Shown piece by piece: positions 35,088 to 45,314 of a DNA stretch of 64,000 bases (position 1 is its first letter; each line of letters begins with the position of its first letter). Below the pieces are notes generated by a model. It saw only the letters and a program-made list of their open reading frames with translations. It searched no databases and was not told the DNA's origin. The DNA is from an uncultured Collinsella sp. (GTDB lineage Bacteria; Actinomycetota; Coriobacteriia; Coriobacteriales; Coriobacteriaceae): NCBI GenBank assembly GCA_902490445.1, contig CABUDZ010000001.1, forward strand, positions 3,515 to 67,514, read 5' to 3'. The position numbers and the translations under genes are program-made.

Positions 35088-35130
35088 ATAAAAAACCGTC
35101 CTCGGGCATGTGCATTGCCCAAGGACGGTT
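35088..35130 (-). terminator. T-box-controlled terminator before pheS
   Basis: The stem CCGTCCT/AGGACGG with an inner GGGCA/TGCCC pairing is followed by TTTTTTATTACC on the minus strand. It follows the T-box sequence directly, as expected for the terminator half of the switch. Confidence 0.92.
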
Positions 35131-35385
35131 GAATTCCGCGGTACCACCTTGTTTGACCCGGCGGATGTCTGGCCCGCCGTGCCCACTCTGCGCCCCTTAT
35201 CGCGAGGCTCACGGCTTCCCTACTGGGGCTTCGCCGCCGCTGGCCGCGCGCCCGTTGAGGTCGCTGCTCGGGAGTGAACGCTTGGCCCTTGCCACCGCAG
35301 GAAGGCTTGCAGCCCATGACCTTCCCTCTCTTGCCGGCGACGCGGCGGGCAAAACCCTCTCCGTCAACGCATTGGGCTACAGGAT
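35131..35385 (-). promoter_or_regulatory. T-box leader of pheST
   Basis: On the minus strand GGTGGTACCGCGG (about 35136-35148) is the conserved T-box sequence that pairs with the uncharged tRNA acceptor end. A long structured region upstream, to about 35385, fits Stem I to III. A TTC triplet in GCCTTCCTGC near 35297 is a plausible phenylalanine specifier, but its position in Stem I was not modelled. Uncharged tRNA-Phe would favour antitermination. Confidence 0.9.
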
Positions 35386-35507
35386 AACACATTCTGCGAG
35401 CATATCGCCGCGTTCCGTTTTGTCCGCACTGGGTACAAGGCAGGTAGCTGTGCAAACTGGCCGTGCGCCCATCCATGGCGCTCGGCTCGCGAGATCAAGG
35501 ATATGGT

Positions 35508-37082
35508 ATGGGTGAGAAGCACGATAAGAAGGCCAAGCCCGCAGTGGGCAAGACGCCCAAAGGCATGAAGGTCGATAAGGCTGTCAAAAAATTCCGTAAG
35601 CTCGAGGGCAAGCTGTGGACCCGCGAGTACCTGCTCAAGATTGCCGAGTTCGATGGCGCGACGATTGCTCCCGCCAACGGCGCCGCGGCCCGCGCCGATG
35701 CTATGGGCACCCTTGCCGGCGAACATCACAAGCTCCTGACCAGCAAAAAGTCCGTTGAGCTCGTGCGCTCTCTCGCGCGTGAGACAGTCGCGGGCGAAAA
35801 GATCGACGACCCGCAACTGCTCGACGAGATTCGCGTGCTCGGCCGCGACCAGCGCGAGGCAAGCGCCATTCCCACCGAAGAAGCCGAGGCCTGGACCAGG
35901 CTCACCTGCGAGGCCGATGCCGTGTGGCACAAGGCCAAGGCGGCCAATGACTGGGCGAGCTTTGAGCCCTATGTGGACAGAATCGTCGCCCAACTTAAGC
36001 ATCAGGCCGAGCTCATGGACCCCAAGCGCGATCCATACGACGTTTGGCTCGACCAGTACGAGCGTGGCCTTTCCGCCAAGAGCTTCGACGCGTTTTGCGA
36101 TGAGGTCAAGGCGACGGTCGTGCCGCTCGTGCACGCCATCGGCGAACGCGGTCAGCAACCCGCTGCAGACTTTTTGCACGCCCACGTGCCCGAGGCCGCT
36201 CAGCGCGCCATGAGCTTCGACCTGATGAAACTCGTCGGCCTTAACCTGGACGATACCACGCTCGCCTTTACCGAGCATCCGTTTAGCGAGGGCTTCTCGG
36301 TGGGCGACGCGCGCATCGCCACGCACATCTACGAGGACGACTGTATCTCCAACGTCTACAGCATCATCCACGAGGCCGGTCATACCATGTACGAGCTGGG
36401 CGTGAGCCCCGCTTACGCGCGCACCTGCCTGGAGGGCGGCACCTCCATGGGCATCCACGAGAGCCAGAGCCGCTTCTTTGAGAACACCGTGGGTCGCAGT
36501 CGCGCCTTTATGGGACCGCTGCTCGAGGTGCTGCGCCGTCACGCGCCCGAGGTCTACGGCGACGTCGACGAGGACACGCTCTACCGCGCCGTGAACATCG
36601 CGCAGCCGTCGCTAATCCGCACCGAGGCCGACGAGCTCACCTACCCGCTGCATATTATGGTGCGCTACCAGATCGAACGTATGCTGTTTGCCGGCGAGGC
36701 CACGGCCAAGGATATCCCCGCGCTTTGGAATCGTTTTATGGACGAGTATCTGGGCATTCCCGTTCCCGACGACACACACGGCTGCCTGCAGGATACGCAC
36801 TGGAGCGGTGGCTCGTTTGGCTACTTCCCCACCTATGCGCTGGGCAGCGCTTACGACGCCATGTTTGTGCCGGCCATGTGCCGCGACGGTGTCGACCTCA
36901 ACGGCGCCTGTGCGAGCGGCGATCTGACATCGGTCCGTGCCTGGCTGGGCGAACACATTTGGCAGTGGGGTCGCGCCAAGGACGCGCCGGAGCTCATCAA
37001 GGGCGCGTGCGGCATGGCGTTCGATGCCCGCTACTACTGCAGCTACCTGCAGGACAAGTTCACCACACTGTACGAGCTGTAA
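35508..37082 (+). CDS. M32 family metallocarboxypeptidase (Taq type)
   Basis: The 524-residue enzyme removes C-terminal amino acids from peptides using a metal bound by HEAGH (IIHEAGHTMYE) and the Glu of HESQSR. The family motifs DD...I.HE, EGGTSMGIHESQSRFFEN and RTEADELTYPLHI are present. A Lys-rich N-terminal extension (EKHDKKAKPAVGKTPKGMKVDKAVKK) is unusual. AAGGA lies six bases before the chosen ATG. It is divergent from pheS and probably cytoplasmic. Confidence 0.95.
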   Translation: MGEKHDKKAKPAVGKTPKGMKVDKAVKKFRKLEGKLWTREYLLKIAEFDGATIAPANGAAARADAMGTLAGEHHKLLTSKKSVELVRSLARETVAGEKIDDPQLLDEIRVLGRDQREASAIPTEEAEAWTRLTCEADAVWHKAKAANDWASFEPYVDRIVAQLKHQAELMDPKRDPYDVWLDQYERGLSAKSFDAFCDEVKATVVPLVHAIGERGQQPAADFLHAHVPEAAQRAMSFDLMKLVGLNLDDTTLAFTEHPFSEGFSVGDARIATHIYEDDCISNVYSIIHEAGHTMYELGVSPAYARTCLEGGTSMGIHESQSRFFENTVGRSRAFMGPLLEVLRRHAPEVYGDVDEDTLYRAVNIAQPSLIRTEADELTYPLHIMVRYQIERMLFAGEATAKDIPALWNRFMDEYLGIPVPDDTHGCLQDTHWSGGSFGYFPTYALGSAYDAMFVPAMCRDGVDLNGACASGDLTSVRAWLGEHIWQWGRAKDAPELIKGACGMAFDARYYCSYLQDKFTTLYEL

Positions 37083-37183
37083 GGATTGACCAGCACGCCA
37101 TCGCCAACGCCAACTATGTTGACGCCAATGTCTTGGCAACGTCAGCGAAAACGACCCTAAGCGAGCAAGGTGACGTGAAATGA

Positions 37184-37212
37184 AAGGGCGCTGACCTTCT
37201 GGTCGCGCCCTT
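37184..37212. terminator. Hairpin between the convergent M32 peptidase and glmM genes
   Basis: AAGGGCG and CGCCCTT arms enclose a partly paired loop. T tracts are short on both sides, so termination is likely but weak. A second perfect 12-bp stem (37261-37272 with 37277-37288) abuts the glmM stop codon. Confidence 0.55.
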
Positions 37213-37287
37213 GAAATTGAACGTCAGATTGCCGCTTAGGGGCGTTTGCAGCGTCGAGCAGTTACGCGGTTTGGTAAAACCGCGTAA

Positions 37288-38619
37288 CTACAGAGCCTCG
37301 AGTGCGTTGGCGATGCGCTTCATGGCGGCGTCGGCAGCTGCTTGGTCGGGGGCTTCGGCCAAAACGCGAATCACCGACTCGGTTCCGCTCTTGCGCACGA
37401 GCACACGGCCCTCGCCCGCCAGCGACGCCTCGGCCTCGGCGATGGCGGCCTGCACGCCCATGCTGCCCAGCGCGGCGTCCTTATCCGTCACGTGCACGGC
37501 AACCTGCGCCTGCGGCAGCAACTTGCACGGAGCCGTGAGCTGCGAGAGCGTCTCGCGCTCGGCGCGAATCACTTCCATCACACGCAGCGAGGTCATAATG
37601 CCGTCGCCCGTGCGCTCGATATCGCCAAAGATCGTATGCCCCGTTTGCTCGCCGCCCAGGCTGTAGCCGCCCTCGCGCATCTTGGCATACACATGACGGT
37701 CACCCACGCCGCTGGTCACGGCACTCAGACCGGCAAGCTCCAACGACTTGACCAGGCCAAAGTTGCTGGCGATCGTCGGCACCACGGTACCGCCCGAAAG
37801 GCGACCGTGCTTGTTCAGGTACACACCGCACACGTACAGGATCTGGTCGCCGTCGACCACACGGCCGCGCTCATCCACGGCCAGGCAGCGGTCGGCATCG
37901 CCGTCATAGGCAAAGCCCACGTCCAGGCCCTGCTCCACCACATGGCGCTGTAGACGCTCCATATGCGTGGAGCCGCAGTCGACGTTGATGTTAAAGCCAT
38001 CGGGCGCGGCGTTGATCACACGCACGTCGGCACCCAGCGCGTCGAACACCGGCTTGGCGACCGAGGAAGCCGAGCCGTTGGCGCAGTCGATGCCAATCTT
38101 GACGCCCTGCAGCGAAAAGTTCGCGCTTGCGATGAGCGAGGCAATGTAGCGGTTGCGACCCTGCATGTAGTCCACCGTGGCACCGATGTGGTTGCCCGTT
38201 GCCAGCGGCACCTCGCTCTTGCCATCGATATAATCCTCGATGAGCTCCAGCACGCCCTCGTCCATCTTAAAGCCGTCGCTGTTGACGAGCTTAATGCCGT
38301 TATCGCAAAACGGGTTGTGGCTCGCGCTGATCATGATACCGCAATCGAAGCAGCCCTCCACGGTCTGATGCGCCACGCCCGGCGTCGGGATCACGTGCAG
38401 CATGTAGGCGTCCGCGCCGCTCGCGACCAAGCCGCTCACCAGCGCCGCCTCGAACATATAGCTCGAGCGACGCGTGTCCTTGCCCACGATAACGCGCGCC
38501 TTGGCCCCGCGGTTGGCGCCGTAATACCAGCCCACAAAACGGCCGATCTTATAAGCGTGCTCTACCGTCAGCCCAACGTTGGCCTCGCCGCGAAAGCCGT
38601 CGGTGCCAAAGTACTTCAT
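37288..38619 (-). CDS. glmM: Phosphoglucosamine mutase
   Basis: GlmM converts glucosamine-6-phosphate to glucosamine-1-phosphate for UDP-GlcNAc and cell-wall synthesis. The 443-residue protein has the phosphoserine loop ISASHNPFCDNG, the Mg2+ loop YDGDADRC, the sugar loop (GGEQTGH) and the C-terminal phosphate-binding RKSGTESVIRV. The GGEQ sugar loop favours GlmM over phosphomannomutase. It lies downstream of the DUF4012 gene, separated by a terminator. Confidence 0.93.
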   Translation of the reverse strand: MKYFGTDGFRGEANVGLTVEHAYKIGRFVGWYYGANRGAKARVIVGKDTRRSSYMFEAALVSGLVASGADAYMLHVIPTPGVAHQTVEGCFDCGIMISASHNPFCDNGIKLVNSDGFKMDEGVLELIEDYIDGKSEVPLATGNHIGATVDYMQGRNRYIASLIASANFSLQGVKIGIDCANGSASSVAKPVFDALGADVRVINAAPDGFNINVDCGSTHMERLQRHVVEQGLDVGFAYDGDADRCLAVDERGRVVDGDQILYVCGVYLNKHGRLSGGTVVPTIASNFGLVKSLELAGLSAVTSGVGDRHVYAKMREGGYSLGGEQTGHTIFGDIERTGDGIMTSLRVMEVIRAERETLSQLTAPCKLLPQAQVAVHVTDKDAALGSMGVQAAIAEAEASLAGEGRVLVRKSGTESVIRVLAEAPDQAAADAAMKRIANALEAL

Positions 38620-38638
38620 GCGCTCTCCTTACAAAATA

Positions 38639-38665
38639 GGGGCGAACAGATTGCCTGTCCGCCCC
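38639..38665 (-). terminator. Terminator of the DUF4012 gene
   Basis: GGGGCG and CGCCCC arms with an inner CAG/CTG pairing are followed on the minus strand by TATTTTGT. Confidence 0.8.
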
Positions 38666-38702
38666 AAAATGGTACTCGATTATCTGCGCTACCAGAAAAA
38701 CC

Positions 38703-41015
38703 CTACGCCGACGCGCTGTCGCGAGCCGCCTGGCATGTAGGAGTCTGACGCAGCGTAAGCGGCTTGTCCCCCGCCTCGGCTGACGTGGTCAGCGTATATG
38801 TGATCGTCGTCGTCTCGCCAGCATGCAGGTCAACGGTGCCCGAATAGAAGGGGATTCCATGCCACGTAGCGGCGCCAAGACCAAACTGGGTGCCCTCGAC
38901 GGTCAGATCAGTAATGTTGCCGCCCGTCGGGGCAAACAACGAGACATTCAGACGCTCGTCGTCGCGCGCGGCATCGGGCGCGCTCGCCGCGACGTAGTCG
39001 GGCAGCTTGCCGGCCTCCTCCTGCGTCATGATGTTCGTCAGGGTAACGGTGATGCGATACGAGCATGTGCCGTCACCGTTCTTGATGCCCTGGCCAATCT
39101 GCGTATCGGCATTCAGGTACCAGTCGAGCTTGGAGAAGCTCAGGTTGTTAAAGTAGACACCAGCAACGGGATCTTCACTCGGGTCATCCGGATCGGGCAG
39201 CGAGGCGTCGATGTTCATCTCCTTGATAGCGTTCTGCTCGTCATCGTTTTTCATCCACGCGATCAGGCGGCCCTCTTCGGCACCGCGCTCAACGGCGCTG
39301 ACAAGCTTCGTAACATCGACATCGCCGATACCGCCAAGGATCTTGTCGAAGGCAGCGCTGGCGACGGATGCAAAGATGCCGTCCGACTCCTCGACCGGAT
39401 AGTTCCAGTACACATCGTGCATGAGGACCTTTGCGGCGTTGGTGCCGTCGACAACCGTTCCGTCGGGCAGCGACACGTTACCGACCAGGCCCAGCAGATA
39501 CTGCAGGAACACCGGGTCGATACCCACGACGCCGTCAACGTCCTGGCCATATTGAGATTTCCACAGGGCTGCGACACGCTGCGAGTTGCGGGGCCAATCA
39601 GGCGAATAGGTATTGCCCGAGTTGTACAGGTTACTGTGGTTGCCGAACAGCGCCTCATCCTCTTCGTCGACGCTCTCAACCGCCTCGTCTTTGCCAAGCG
39701 CAATACATGGGACAAAGTCACCGATCGACATCTGGCCATCGGTAACTGAAATCAGGCCCTGCGAACCGCCAAAGCCGCCGCAGGCACGAATCTCGACGTT
39801 GTTCATGGCGTACACAAGGTAGTTGCGCGTCTGGCCGTTGGCGCCGAGCATCTGGGGAAGGACGGGGGCGACCTTCTCCGCCGCGTCAACCGCGCCATTG
39901 AGGGTGGCAAAGCCGTCCTTGGCCTTATCGACCAGCTCGGTCACCTGGGAAATATGAGTATCGCCAATGCCCTGGATCTTCTCGTTGGCGCTCTTGAACA
40001 CCTTCGAGCTATCGGAGAGCGAATCGGCGACCGCCTGCAACGCAGACACGTTGATGGTCCCATCCTGGAACAGCTTGCCGGGCGTGGCCTGCGAAAGGTT
40101 ATCGGCCATGGGAACCAGCGCGTTGCTCGAGACATCGGACAGGGCGTCGATCATGGTGCGGGCCGCATTGATGTCGCTGCCATACACCGGGATAAACGAA
40201 GCCGCCGTCCACAGCGGGCTCGAGGTCTCCGCCTTCATGCTGTCGCAAAGCTCATCAATCTTCTTCGCGTCGTCAGGCAGCGTCGAAAAATCGCCCGACG
40301 TGACCTTGTCCTTAAGGCCACCGACGATCTCGACAGCCTCCTTCGCTTCGCTCTTTACGGTCTTTGCCGAGTTAAGCAGCATAAAGCCGCTTGCGCCAAG
40401 CGCAACGAGAAGCACCGCGACTACAGCGGCAATAATGGCGCCGGTGTGACGCTTTTTGCGTTCGCCCTTGCGATGGCGATGACGGACCAGACCGTCAGAG
40501 GTCGAACTCGACGAAGCGTCGCTACCGTAGTTCAAGCCAAAATCGTAATAATCTTCCTTGGAACCCGAGCCCGCAAACTGGGCACCGCTATCATCCAGGC
40601 GGGCGAACGTGCCAGTCTCGGAGGCACCGGTGTAAATCGTGCCAAGGTTACCCGTAAGCCCCGCGCCACCGGCAGAGGGAGTATTGTTGGCGGCCTTGCC
40701 GGCATTAACGTTGCCGGCGGCATTTGCGGCGTTGGCAGCGCCTGCGTTGTTCGCAGGTGCCGAAGGAGCCCCGCTCGGCTGCGACGTAGAGGTTGCACCG
40801 CCCGCAAAGACATTCCCTCTTGCACGGCCGGTCTTTTTTGCCTTTTGAGACTGCTCGTACAGAGCGGTAAACATCGCCGTCTCGCCCGGGGACACGCGCT
40901 TACCGGAACCGCCCTGTCCAGCGCCGCCCGGCGTGCCGGCCTTACCAGCCCCGTTCGGGCGCGGCGGAACTGCAGGACGGCCGCTATCGCTGTCCTTAAA
41001 GTGATTACCAGCCAT
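38703..41015 (-). CDS. DUF4012 domain membrane protein
   Basis: The 770-residue protein has a low-complexity Gly/Ala/Asn-rich cytoplasmic part (about 1-180), a basic stretch (RHRHRKGERKKRH), one transmembrane helix (AAVVAVLLVALGASGFMLL, about 195-215), and a long extracytoplasmic part. The latter has the DUF4012 pattern NYLVYAMNNVEIRACGGFGGS, WPRNSQRVAALWKSQYGQDVDGVVGIDPV. These proteins occur with cell-surface polysaccharide genes in Gram-positives, but no activity is established. GAGGA lies eight bases before the ATG. Confidence 0.85.
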   Translation of the reverse strand: MAGNHFKDSDSGRPAVPPRPNGAGKAGTPGGAGQGGSGKRVSPGETAMFTALYEQSQKAKKTGRARGNVFAGGATSTSQPSGAPSAPANNAGAANAANAAGNVNAGKAANNTPSAGGAGLTGNLGTIYTGASETGTFARLDDSGAQFAGSGSKEDYYDFGLNYGSDASSSSTSDGLVRHRHRKGERKKRHTGAIIAAVVAVLLVALGASGFMLLNSAKTVKSEAKEAVEIVGGLKDKVTSGDFSTLPDDAKKIDELCDSMKAETSSPLWTAASFIPVYGSDINAARTMIDALSDVSSNALVPMADNLSQATPGKLFQDGTINVSALQAVADSLSDSSKVFKSANEKIQGIGDTHISQVTELVDKAKDGFATLNGAVDAAEKVAPVLPQMLGANGQTRNYLVYAMNNVEIRACGGFGGSQGLISVTDGQMSIGDFVPCIALGKDEAVESVDEEDEALFGNHSNLYNSGNTYSPDWPRNSQRVAALWKSQYGQDVDGVVGIDPVFLQYLLGLVGNVSLPDGTVVDGTNAAKVLMHDVYWNYPVEESDGIFASVASAAFDKILGGIGDVDVTKLVSAVERGAEEGRLIAWMKNDDEQNAIKEMNIDASLPDPDDPSEDPVAGVYFNNLSFSKLDWYLNADTQIGQGIKNGDGTCSYRITVTLTNIMTQEEAGKLPDYVAASAPDAARDDERLNVSLFAPTGGNITDLTVEGTQFGLGAATWHGIPFYSGTVDLHAGETTTITYTLTTSAEAGDKPLTLRQTPTCQAARDSASA

Positions 41016-41158
41016 AAAGAAATCCTCGCAATTGAGTCGCAATGAAAAAGTCCATAACGTTACTAGTTTATGGCATTTTGGGCATCGACAGCTAAACTCC
41101 AGACACGGACATCAATTGGCGAAAATGTGGCACAACACCTTTTCCGTCTTGGCGCCAG

Positions 41159-42181
41159 CTACACCGTCAAAAACACCATCGCGATAATCATGGCAAAACC
41201 TGCCAGGTCGGTGGGCAAAAACACCGTTCCCAGCATAAGGGCGCTGGTGATGGTGGCCGAAACCGGCTCCATGGTTCCAAGAAGGCTCGCGCGCACCGAG
41301 CCAATCTCCTTAACGCCCTGCATGTAGAACATATAGGCGAAGAACGACCCCACCACAATAAATATCGCGAGCGCGCCGACACCCGAGGGGCCGAGCGCCG
41401 GCATGTGCGCCCACGGCTGGGTAAAGATACTCATCACGATTCCCGCCGAAAGCATGGCCGAGCCCGTGACGACCGAGCTGCCGTATTTGTTGAGGATTCC
41501 GGCAGGGATGATTGCTATGCAGGCACCGCCCACTGCGCACAAAAGGCCCGCGAGCAGGCCCATTGGCGAGATACTGAGCGTACTAGGGTCGCCGCCCGTG
41601 GCAATTAAAAACGTTCCGCCCAAGGCGAGCAAAATGCCAAGCGCCTCGCGCGTGCGCGGCAGTCGATGCGCGGTGACGCAGGCATACCCCATGACTACCA
41701 CCAGCTGCAGACACTGAAAGACGGTCGCGGTGCCCGCGTTGGTCAGACGCACGGCTGACAGATAGCAAAGCTGGTTGAACAGCAGGCCAAAGATCGTAAA
41801 TAGGATGAGCTGCTTGCGATCGGCAGGGGTGGTCCACAGCCTGACCAGGCGGTCGCGATCTTTTCTGAGCACGACGAACATAAAGAGCAGGCCAGCGATA
41901 ACTTGGCGCACGCTCATCAGCCAAAATGTCTCGATATGGCACACGTCAAAGAGGTAGCTGGCACTGGTGCCAGAAAAACCCCAAAACGTACCGCCGGCAA
42001 ACGCGGCGAGCGTGCCCAGGGCCATCTTGCGCGTCTGGGCATCGTTGAGGCGGTCGCGCCATGCGCGGCGGGTGCTGCGGCTCAGCTCGTCAGTTCCCTC
42101 GGGCACGACAAAATCGGCCGCCGCCGTCATCGGCACCGAAGCCTTTTTACGTGCACGCTGCGCTGTGCGCTCCTGTTCCAT
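41159..42181 (-). CDS. EamA/DMT-family transporter
   Basis: The 340-residue protein has ten predicted transmembrane helices in two EamA repeats (about residues 55-190 and 200-340), a typical drug/metabolite transporter. A polar N-terminal extension of about 50 residues precedes the first helix. Substrate cannot be read from sequence. GGGGAG precedes the ATG. It stands alone between the DUF4012 gene and the SipW locus. Confidence 0.88.
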   Translation of the reverse strand: MEQERTAQRARKKASVPMTAAADFVVPEGTDELSRSTRRAWRDRLNDAQTRKMALGTLAAFAGGTFWGFSGTSASYLFDVCHIETFWLMSVRQVIAGLLFMFVVLRKDRDRLVRLWTTPADRKQLILFTIFGLLFNQLCYLSAVRLTNAGTATVFQCLQLVVVMGYACVTAHRLPRTREALGILLALGGTFLIATGGDPSTLSISPMGLLAGLLCAVGGACIAIIPAGILNKYGSSVVTGSAMLSAGIVMSIFTQPWAHMPALGPSGVGALAIFIVVGSFFAYMFYMQGVKEIGSVRASLLGTMEPVSATITSALMLGTVFLPTDLAGFAMIIAMVFLTV

Positions 42182-42306
42182 TCCACTCCCCAGAAATCAA
42201 TTGGCAACAAAGCGCTCAAACTGTAGCACGAATATTGATACGGAAATGCGGTCGATTCGGAACATCTACGAGCATCCAAATTGCAGGGACGAAAGGCACC
42301 GAAGAG

Positions 42307-43011
42307 CTATGCCGAGCGGTTGGGATCGTCTGGGGCGCCGGGGTCGGCCTCCGCGCTTCCCTGGGCATCCTCACCGTCGACCTGCTCCTTGGCGCTGTCC
42401 TGGCTCTCCTGCTCGCGGCGGCGCTTTTCGCGAATCTGCTCCACAGCCGCGCGCAGGGCAGCCTCGTCTTCAGCGCGCGCCACCTCTTGCGTGGTCTTGA
42501 CCATATGGCGAATTTCGAGCACCAGCAGCACGATCAGCGGCACCACGATGAGCGGAAAGAACAGCAGCGGATTGGTGAGCAGCGACACCACAACGCCCAG
42601 GCCTGCCGAGACAAAGACCACGCGGCCCACCACGTCGGCGGCGGGCACGGGCGCGGCATCCTCGACCGGATTGGCATCGCCCTTGGTGCGGTAGATCGGG
42701 GCGCCGTCGGCGGCGGCCTCCACGGCAACGATGCGGTGCGTGTTGAGCGAACCCTCCAGCGCGTCATCGGACGAATGGAAGGTGATGATGTCGCCCACCT
42801 GATAGGCCTGGCCGTCGCCGGTATCAACGACGATAAACGAGTGCACGGGAATCGCCGGCTCCATCGAACCGGTCAGCGTGCGCATAAAGCCATAGCCCAT
42901 GATGGTGGGGATCTCGCCGGCGGGCGTGAACACCGTGCGCAGCAACACCACAAAGGCGACCAGGATCACCACGGTCGCCAGCACGTTGATCACGCGGAGC
43001 ACGTGCTTCAT
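42307..43011 (-). CDS. sipW: SipW-type signal peptidase I (first)
   Basis: The 234-residue membrane protein has an N-terminal anchor, the catalytic Ser in TGSMEPAIPVHSFIVV, and His (instead of Lys) in SLNTHRIVAV, which is the ER/SipW-type Ser-His arrangement. A second hydrophobic segment (NPLLFFPLIVVPLIVLLVL) and a charged C-terminal tail follow. SipW enzymes cleave TasA-like precursors. It overlaps the stop of the coiled-coil gene (TGATG), so it is translated with that motor module. A GTG one codon upstream is an alternative start. Confidence 0.88.
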   Translation of the reverse strand: MKHVLRVINVLATVVILVAFVVLLRTVFTPAGEIPTIMGYGFMRTLTGSMEPAIPVHSFIVVDTGDGQAYQVGDIITFHSSDDALEGSLNTHRIVAVEAAADGAPIYRTKGDANPVEDAAPVPAADVVGRVVFVSAGLGVVVSLLTNPLLFFPLIVVPLIVLLVLEIRHMVKTTQEVARAEDEAALRAAVEQIREKRRREQESQDSAKEQVDGEDAQGSAEADPGAPDDPNRSA

Positions 43012-45257
43012 CACTTGTCGTCGTCCTTTGCGGAAGTCTCGGGGTCGGCAGCGACCTCGCCCTCGGTGGCATCCGCCGCAGAAGCGCCATCCTCGTCAGG
43101 CGCGGCGACCACGCCCTCGCCAGCCTCGCCGCGCAAGCGGGCCAGCAGATAGCGCGACAGGCTGTTGCCCTCGGCACGGCGCTCGGCACGCTCACGGTTG
43201 CGCTCGGCCCGCTCCAGCTCTTGCGCCAGCGCGTCCAGGCGCTGCTGCATCTCCGCGCGAGCAGCTTCGACCTCGCGCTCGCAAGCGGCACGGACGGCGG
43301 CGACTTCCTGCTCGATGCGCTCCCCTGCCGCAAGCTCGGCTGCGGCGGCACGCGCGTCGGCGTCGGCACGAGCCTCCTCGGCGGCACGCACGGCGGCATC
43401 GCGCTCGGCAGCGGCTGCGGCGACCTTCTCGCTGGCGTCCACCGTAGCCTGCTCGACGGCAGAATCGGCGGCCGCACGCGCGGCGTCGATCGCGGCATCG
43501 GCTGCCTGCTGAGCAGCGGAAACCTTCTCCTCGGCCGCGGCAACGGTGTCGGCGAGCTTCTGCTCCGCCTCGGCCGCGGCGACGTCGGCAGTCTCCTGCG
43601 CGGCACGGGCATCGCGCTCGGCCGCCAGCCGCACTTCCTCGATCTGCAGCTTGGCGGCGTCCAGCTTGGCATGCACCTCGGCGAGCTCCTTGGCAGACGC
43701 CTCGCGCACACCGGCAAGCTCGGCTGCGGCGGCGTCCTTGGCGGCCTGCAGCTCGGCGGCATCGGCGGCCGTCTTGGCGGCCAGGGCTGCGGCGGACTCG
43801 CTCTTGACCTGCGCGATCTGCTCGGAGGCCGCCTGCTCGGCGGCCGCAACCTTTGCATCGGCATCAGCGTGAGCAGCCGTGACCTCGTCATCGGCCTCGA
43901 CGCGCATCTGCTCAAGCTGTGCCGCCGCAGTCGAGCGCACCTCGGCAGCAGCCTCCTCGGCAGCTTTCTTGCCCGCCTCGACATCCTCCAGCGAACCTTG
44001 CAGCTCCTCAACATCAGCCTCGGCCATCTGAGCGCGCTGCGTCAACGCCAGCTCGCGCGTCTTGGCCTCGTCCAGCTCGTCGACCAGGTCGTCGCGCTCG
44101 TCGGTCAACGCGTGCGCCTGCACCTTCCAAGACTTGACCTGCCCCTGCAGCTCCTCGATCTGCTCGCGCGCCTCGGCCAACGCCTGCTCGGCATCGAGCT
44201 GGGCCTGCGTGACCTCCTCCACAAACACGCGCCGGACCTCGACGTCGGGCAGGTCGGGGCTATCGACCTGCTCCTCCTTAATCTCCTTAATAAACTTGGG
44301 CGCCACCGGCGCGTGTTGCACGCTCTCGAGCTCCTGCAGGTTGCGCTCGTCATCGGTCAGGCTCTTAAAGACGGTGTAGTTGTTAATGAGGTTGGTGTAC
44401 ATCTGCACCATGTACTCATCATCGAACGCCAGTGACTGCTGCTGCACGTCGATGTTGTAGCCCACCTTGTCGTAGCGCTCCATAAACTGCCACAGCTGGT
44501 AGCACTTGCGGTAGTTGGGGTCCTTCATGATGAGGTTGGTGCGCTGGATGGGGCTGCGGACCGCGCTGCACCCGTTCATGATCTGGCAAAACGACGCGCC
44601 GCGCAGCGCCATGACCAGACGGCGCACACGGTCGATGCGCATAAAGACGTCCATGTTGTCGGCGTCGTTCTCGGCAAAGCTCTGGCGGTTTTTGACCGTC
44701 ATCTCGACGTTATACTCGATCTCTTCGTACGCGTCGTCGATCTTGCTGTGCATCTTAAAGCGGTTGCGGATCTCATTGCCCGTCGACCAAAAGATCACGT
44801 CGGTGCGCTTGTCCACAAACGTCAGCAGGCGCTGAATCAGGTGGTAGATGAAGCGGTTCTCGTACAGATCGTAGGTCTCGACGGTATTGACGTTGAGGAT
44901 GCGCGTGGGATGGACGCCGCCATCGTCGCTCGGCGCCAAAAACTGCGTGTTCTGGCTCAGATGACGGACGCTGTCGGCGCTGATCTTTTTGGCGAGCGAG
45001 ACCGGCACCACCTCTTCCTCGGTGGTGATAAAGCGCCGCGGCTTTTCGATAATGGTGTTGATGGCGTCGAGCGAGTCCTCGATCATGCTGATCCATTCCT
45101 CGTCCACCACCTTGACGAGCTCCTCGCGCTGCTGCTCGATCGTGGTGCCCGAGGCCTGCGCCATCTCAAACAGATAGCGGAAGTAGCGGTTGTCCTCCTG
45201 GATGGGCTCCATCTGCTCGGAGAAGCTGGTATAGAGGTCCTGAATGGTCTCGGACAT
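43011..45257 (-). CDS. DUF2357-like protein with a long C-terminal coiled coil
   Basis: The N-terminal 340 residues resemble the DUF2357 domain of McrB-partner proteins, with YDLYENRFIYHLIQRLL (about 129-145) and NLIMKDPNYRKCYQLWQFM (about 241-259). From about 350 to 700 the sequence is an Ala/Glu-rich heptad coiled coil, ending in an acidic tail. The PD-(D/E)XK nuclease usual in this family is absent. It is preceded by the AAA+ ATPase gene and followed by a signal peptidase gene. I infer a structural partner of the ATPase. GGAG precedes the ATG. Confidence 0.72.
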   Translation of the reverse strand: MSETIQDLYTSFSEQMEPIQEDNRYFRYLFEMAQASGTTIEQQREELVKVVDEEWISMIEDSLDAINTIIEKPRRFITTEEEVVPVSLAKKISADSVRHLSQNTQFLAPSDDGGVHPTRILNVNTVETYDLYENRFIYHLIQRLLTFVDKRTDVIFWSTGNEIRNRFKMHSKIDDAYEEIEYNVEMTVKNRQSFAENDADNMDVFMRIDRVRRLVMALRGASFCQIMNGCSAVRSPIQRTNLIMKDPNYRKCYQLWQFMERYDKVGYNIDVQQQSLAFDDEYMVQMYTNLINNYTVFKSLTDDERNLQELESVQHAPVAPKFIKEIKEEQVDSPDLPDVEVRRVFVEEVTQAQLDAEQALAEAREQIEELQGQVKSWKVQAHALTDERDDLVDELDEAKTRELALTQRAQMAEADVEELQGSLEDVEAGKKAAEEAAAEVRSTAAAQLEQMRVEADDEVTAAHADADAKVAAAEQAASEQIAQVKSESAAALAAKTAADAAELQAAKDAAAAELAGVREASAKELAEVHAKLDAAKLQIEEVRLAAERDARAAQETADVAAAEAEQKLADTVAAAEEKVSAAQQAADAAIDAARAAADSAVEQATVDASEKVAAAAAERDAAVRAAEEARADADARAAAAELAAGERIEQEVAAVRAACEREVEAARAEMQQRLDALAQELERAERNRERAERRAEGNSLSRYLLARLRGEAGEGVVAAPDEDGASAADATEGEVAADPETSAKDDDK

Positions 45258-45288
45258 GGGTTACTCCATAGATTGGATCGATCGGAAA

Positions 45289-45314
45289 GGGGCGGGGCGA
45301 CATCACGCCGCCCC
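45289..45314 (-). other. GC-rich hairpin between the ATPase and coiled-coil genes
   Basis: GGGGCGGGGCG and CGCCGCCCC arms form a stem on the minus strand followed by only three T. It may attenuate transcription of the distal two genes or protect an mRNA end. Confidence 0.45.
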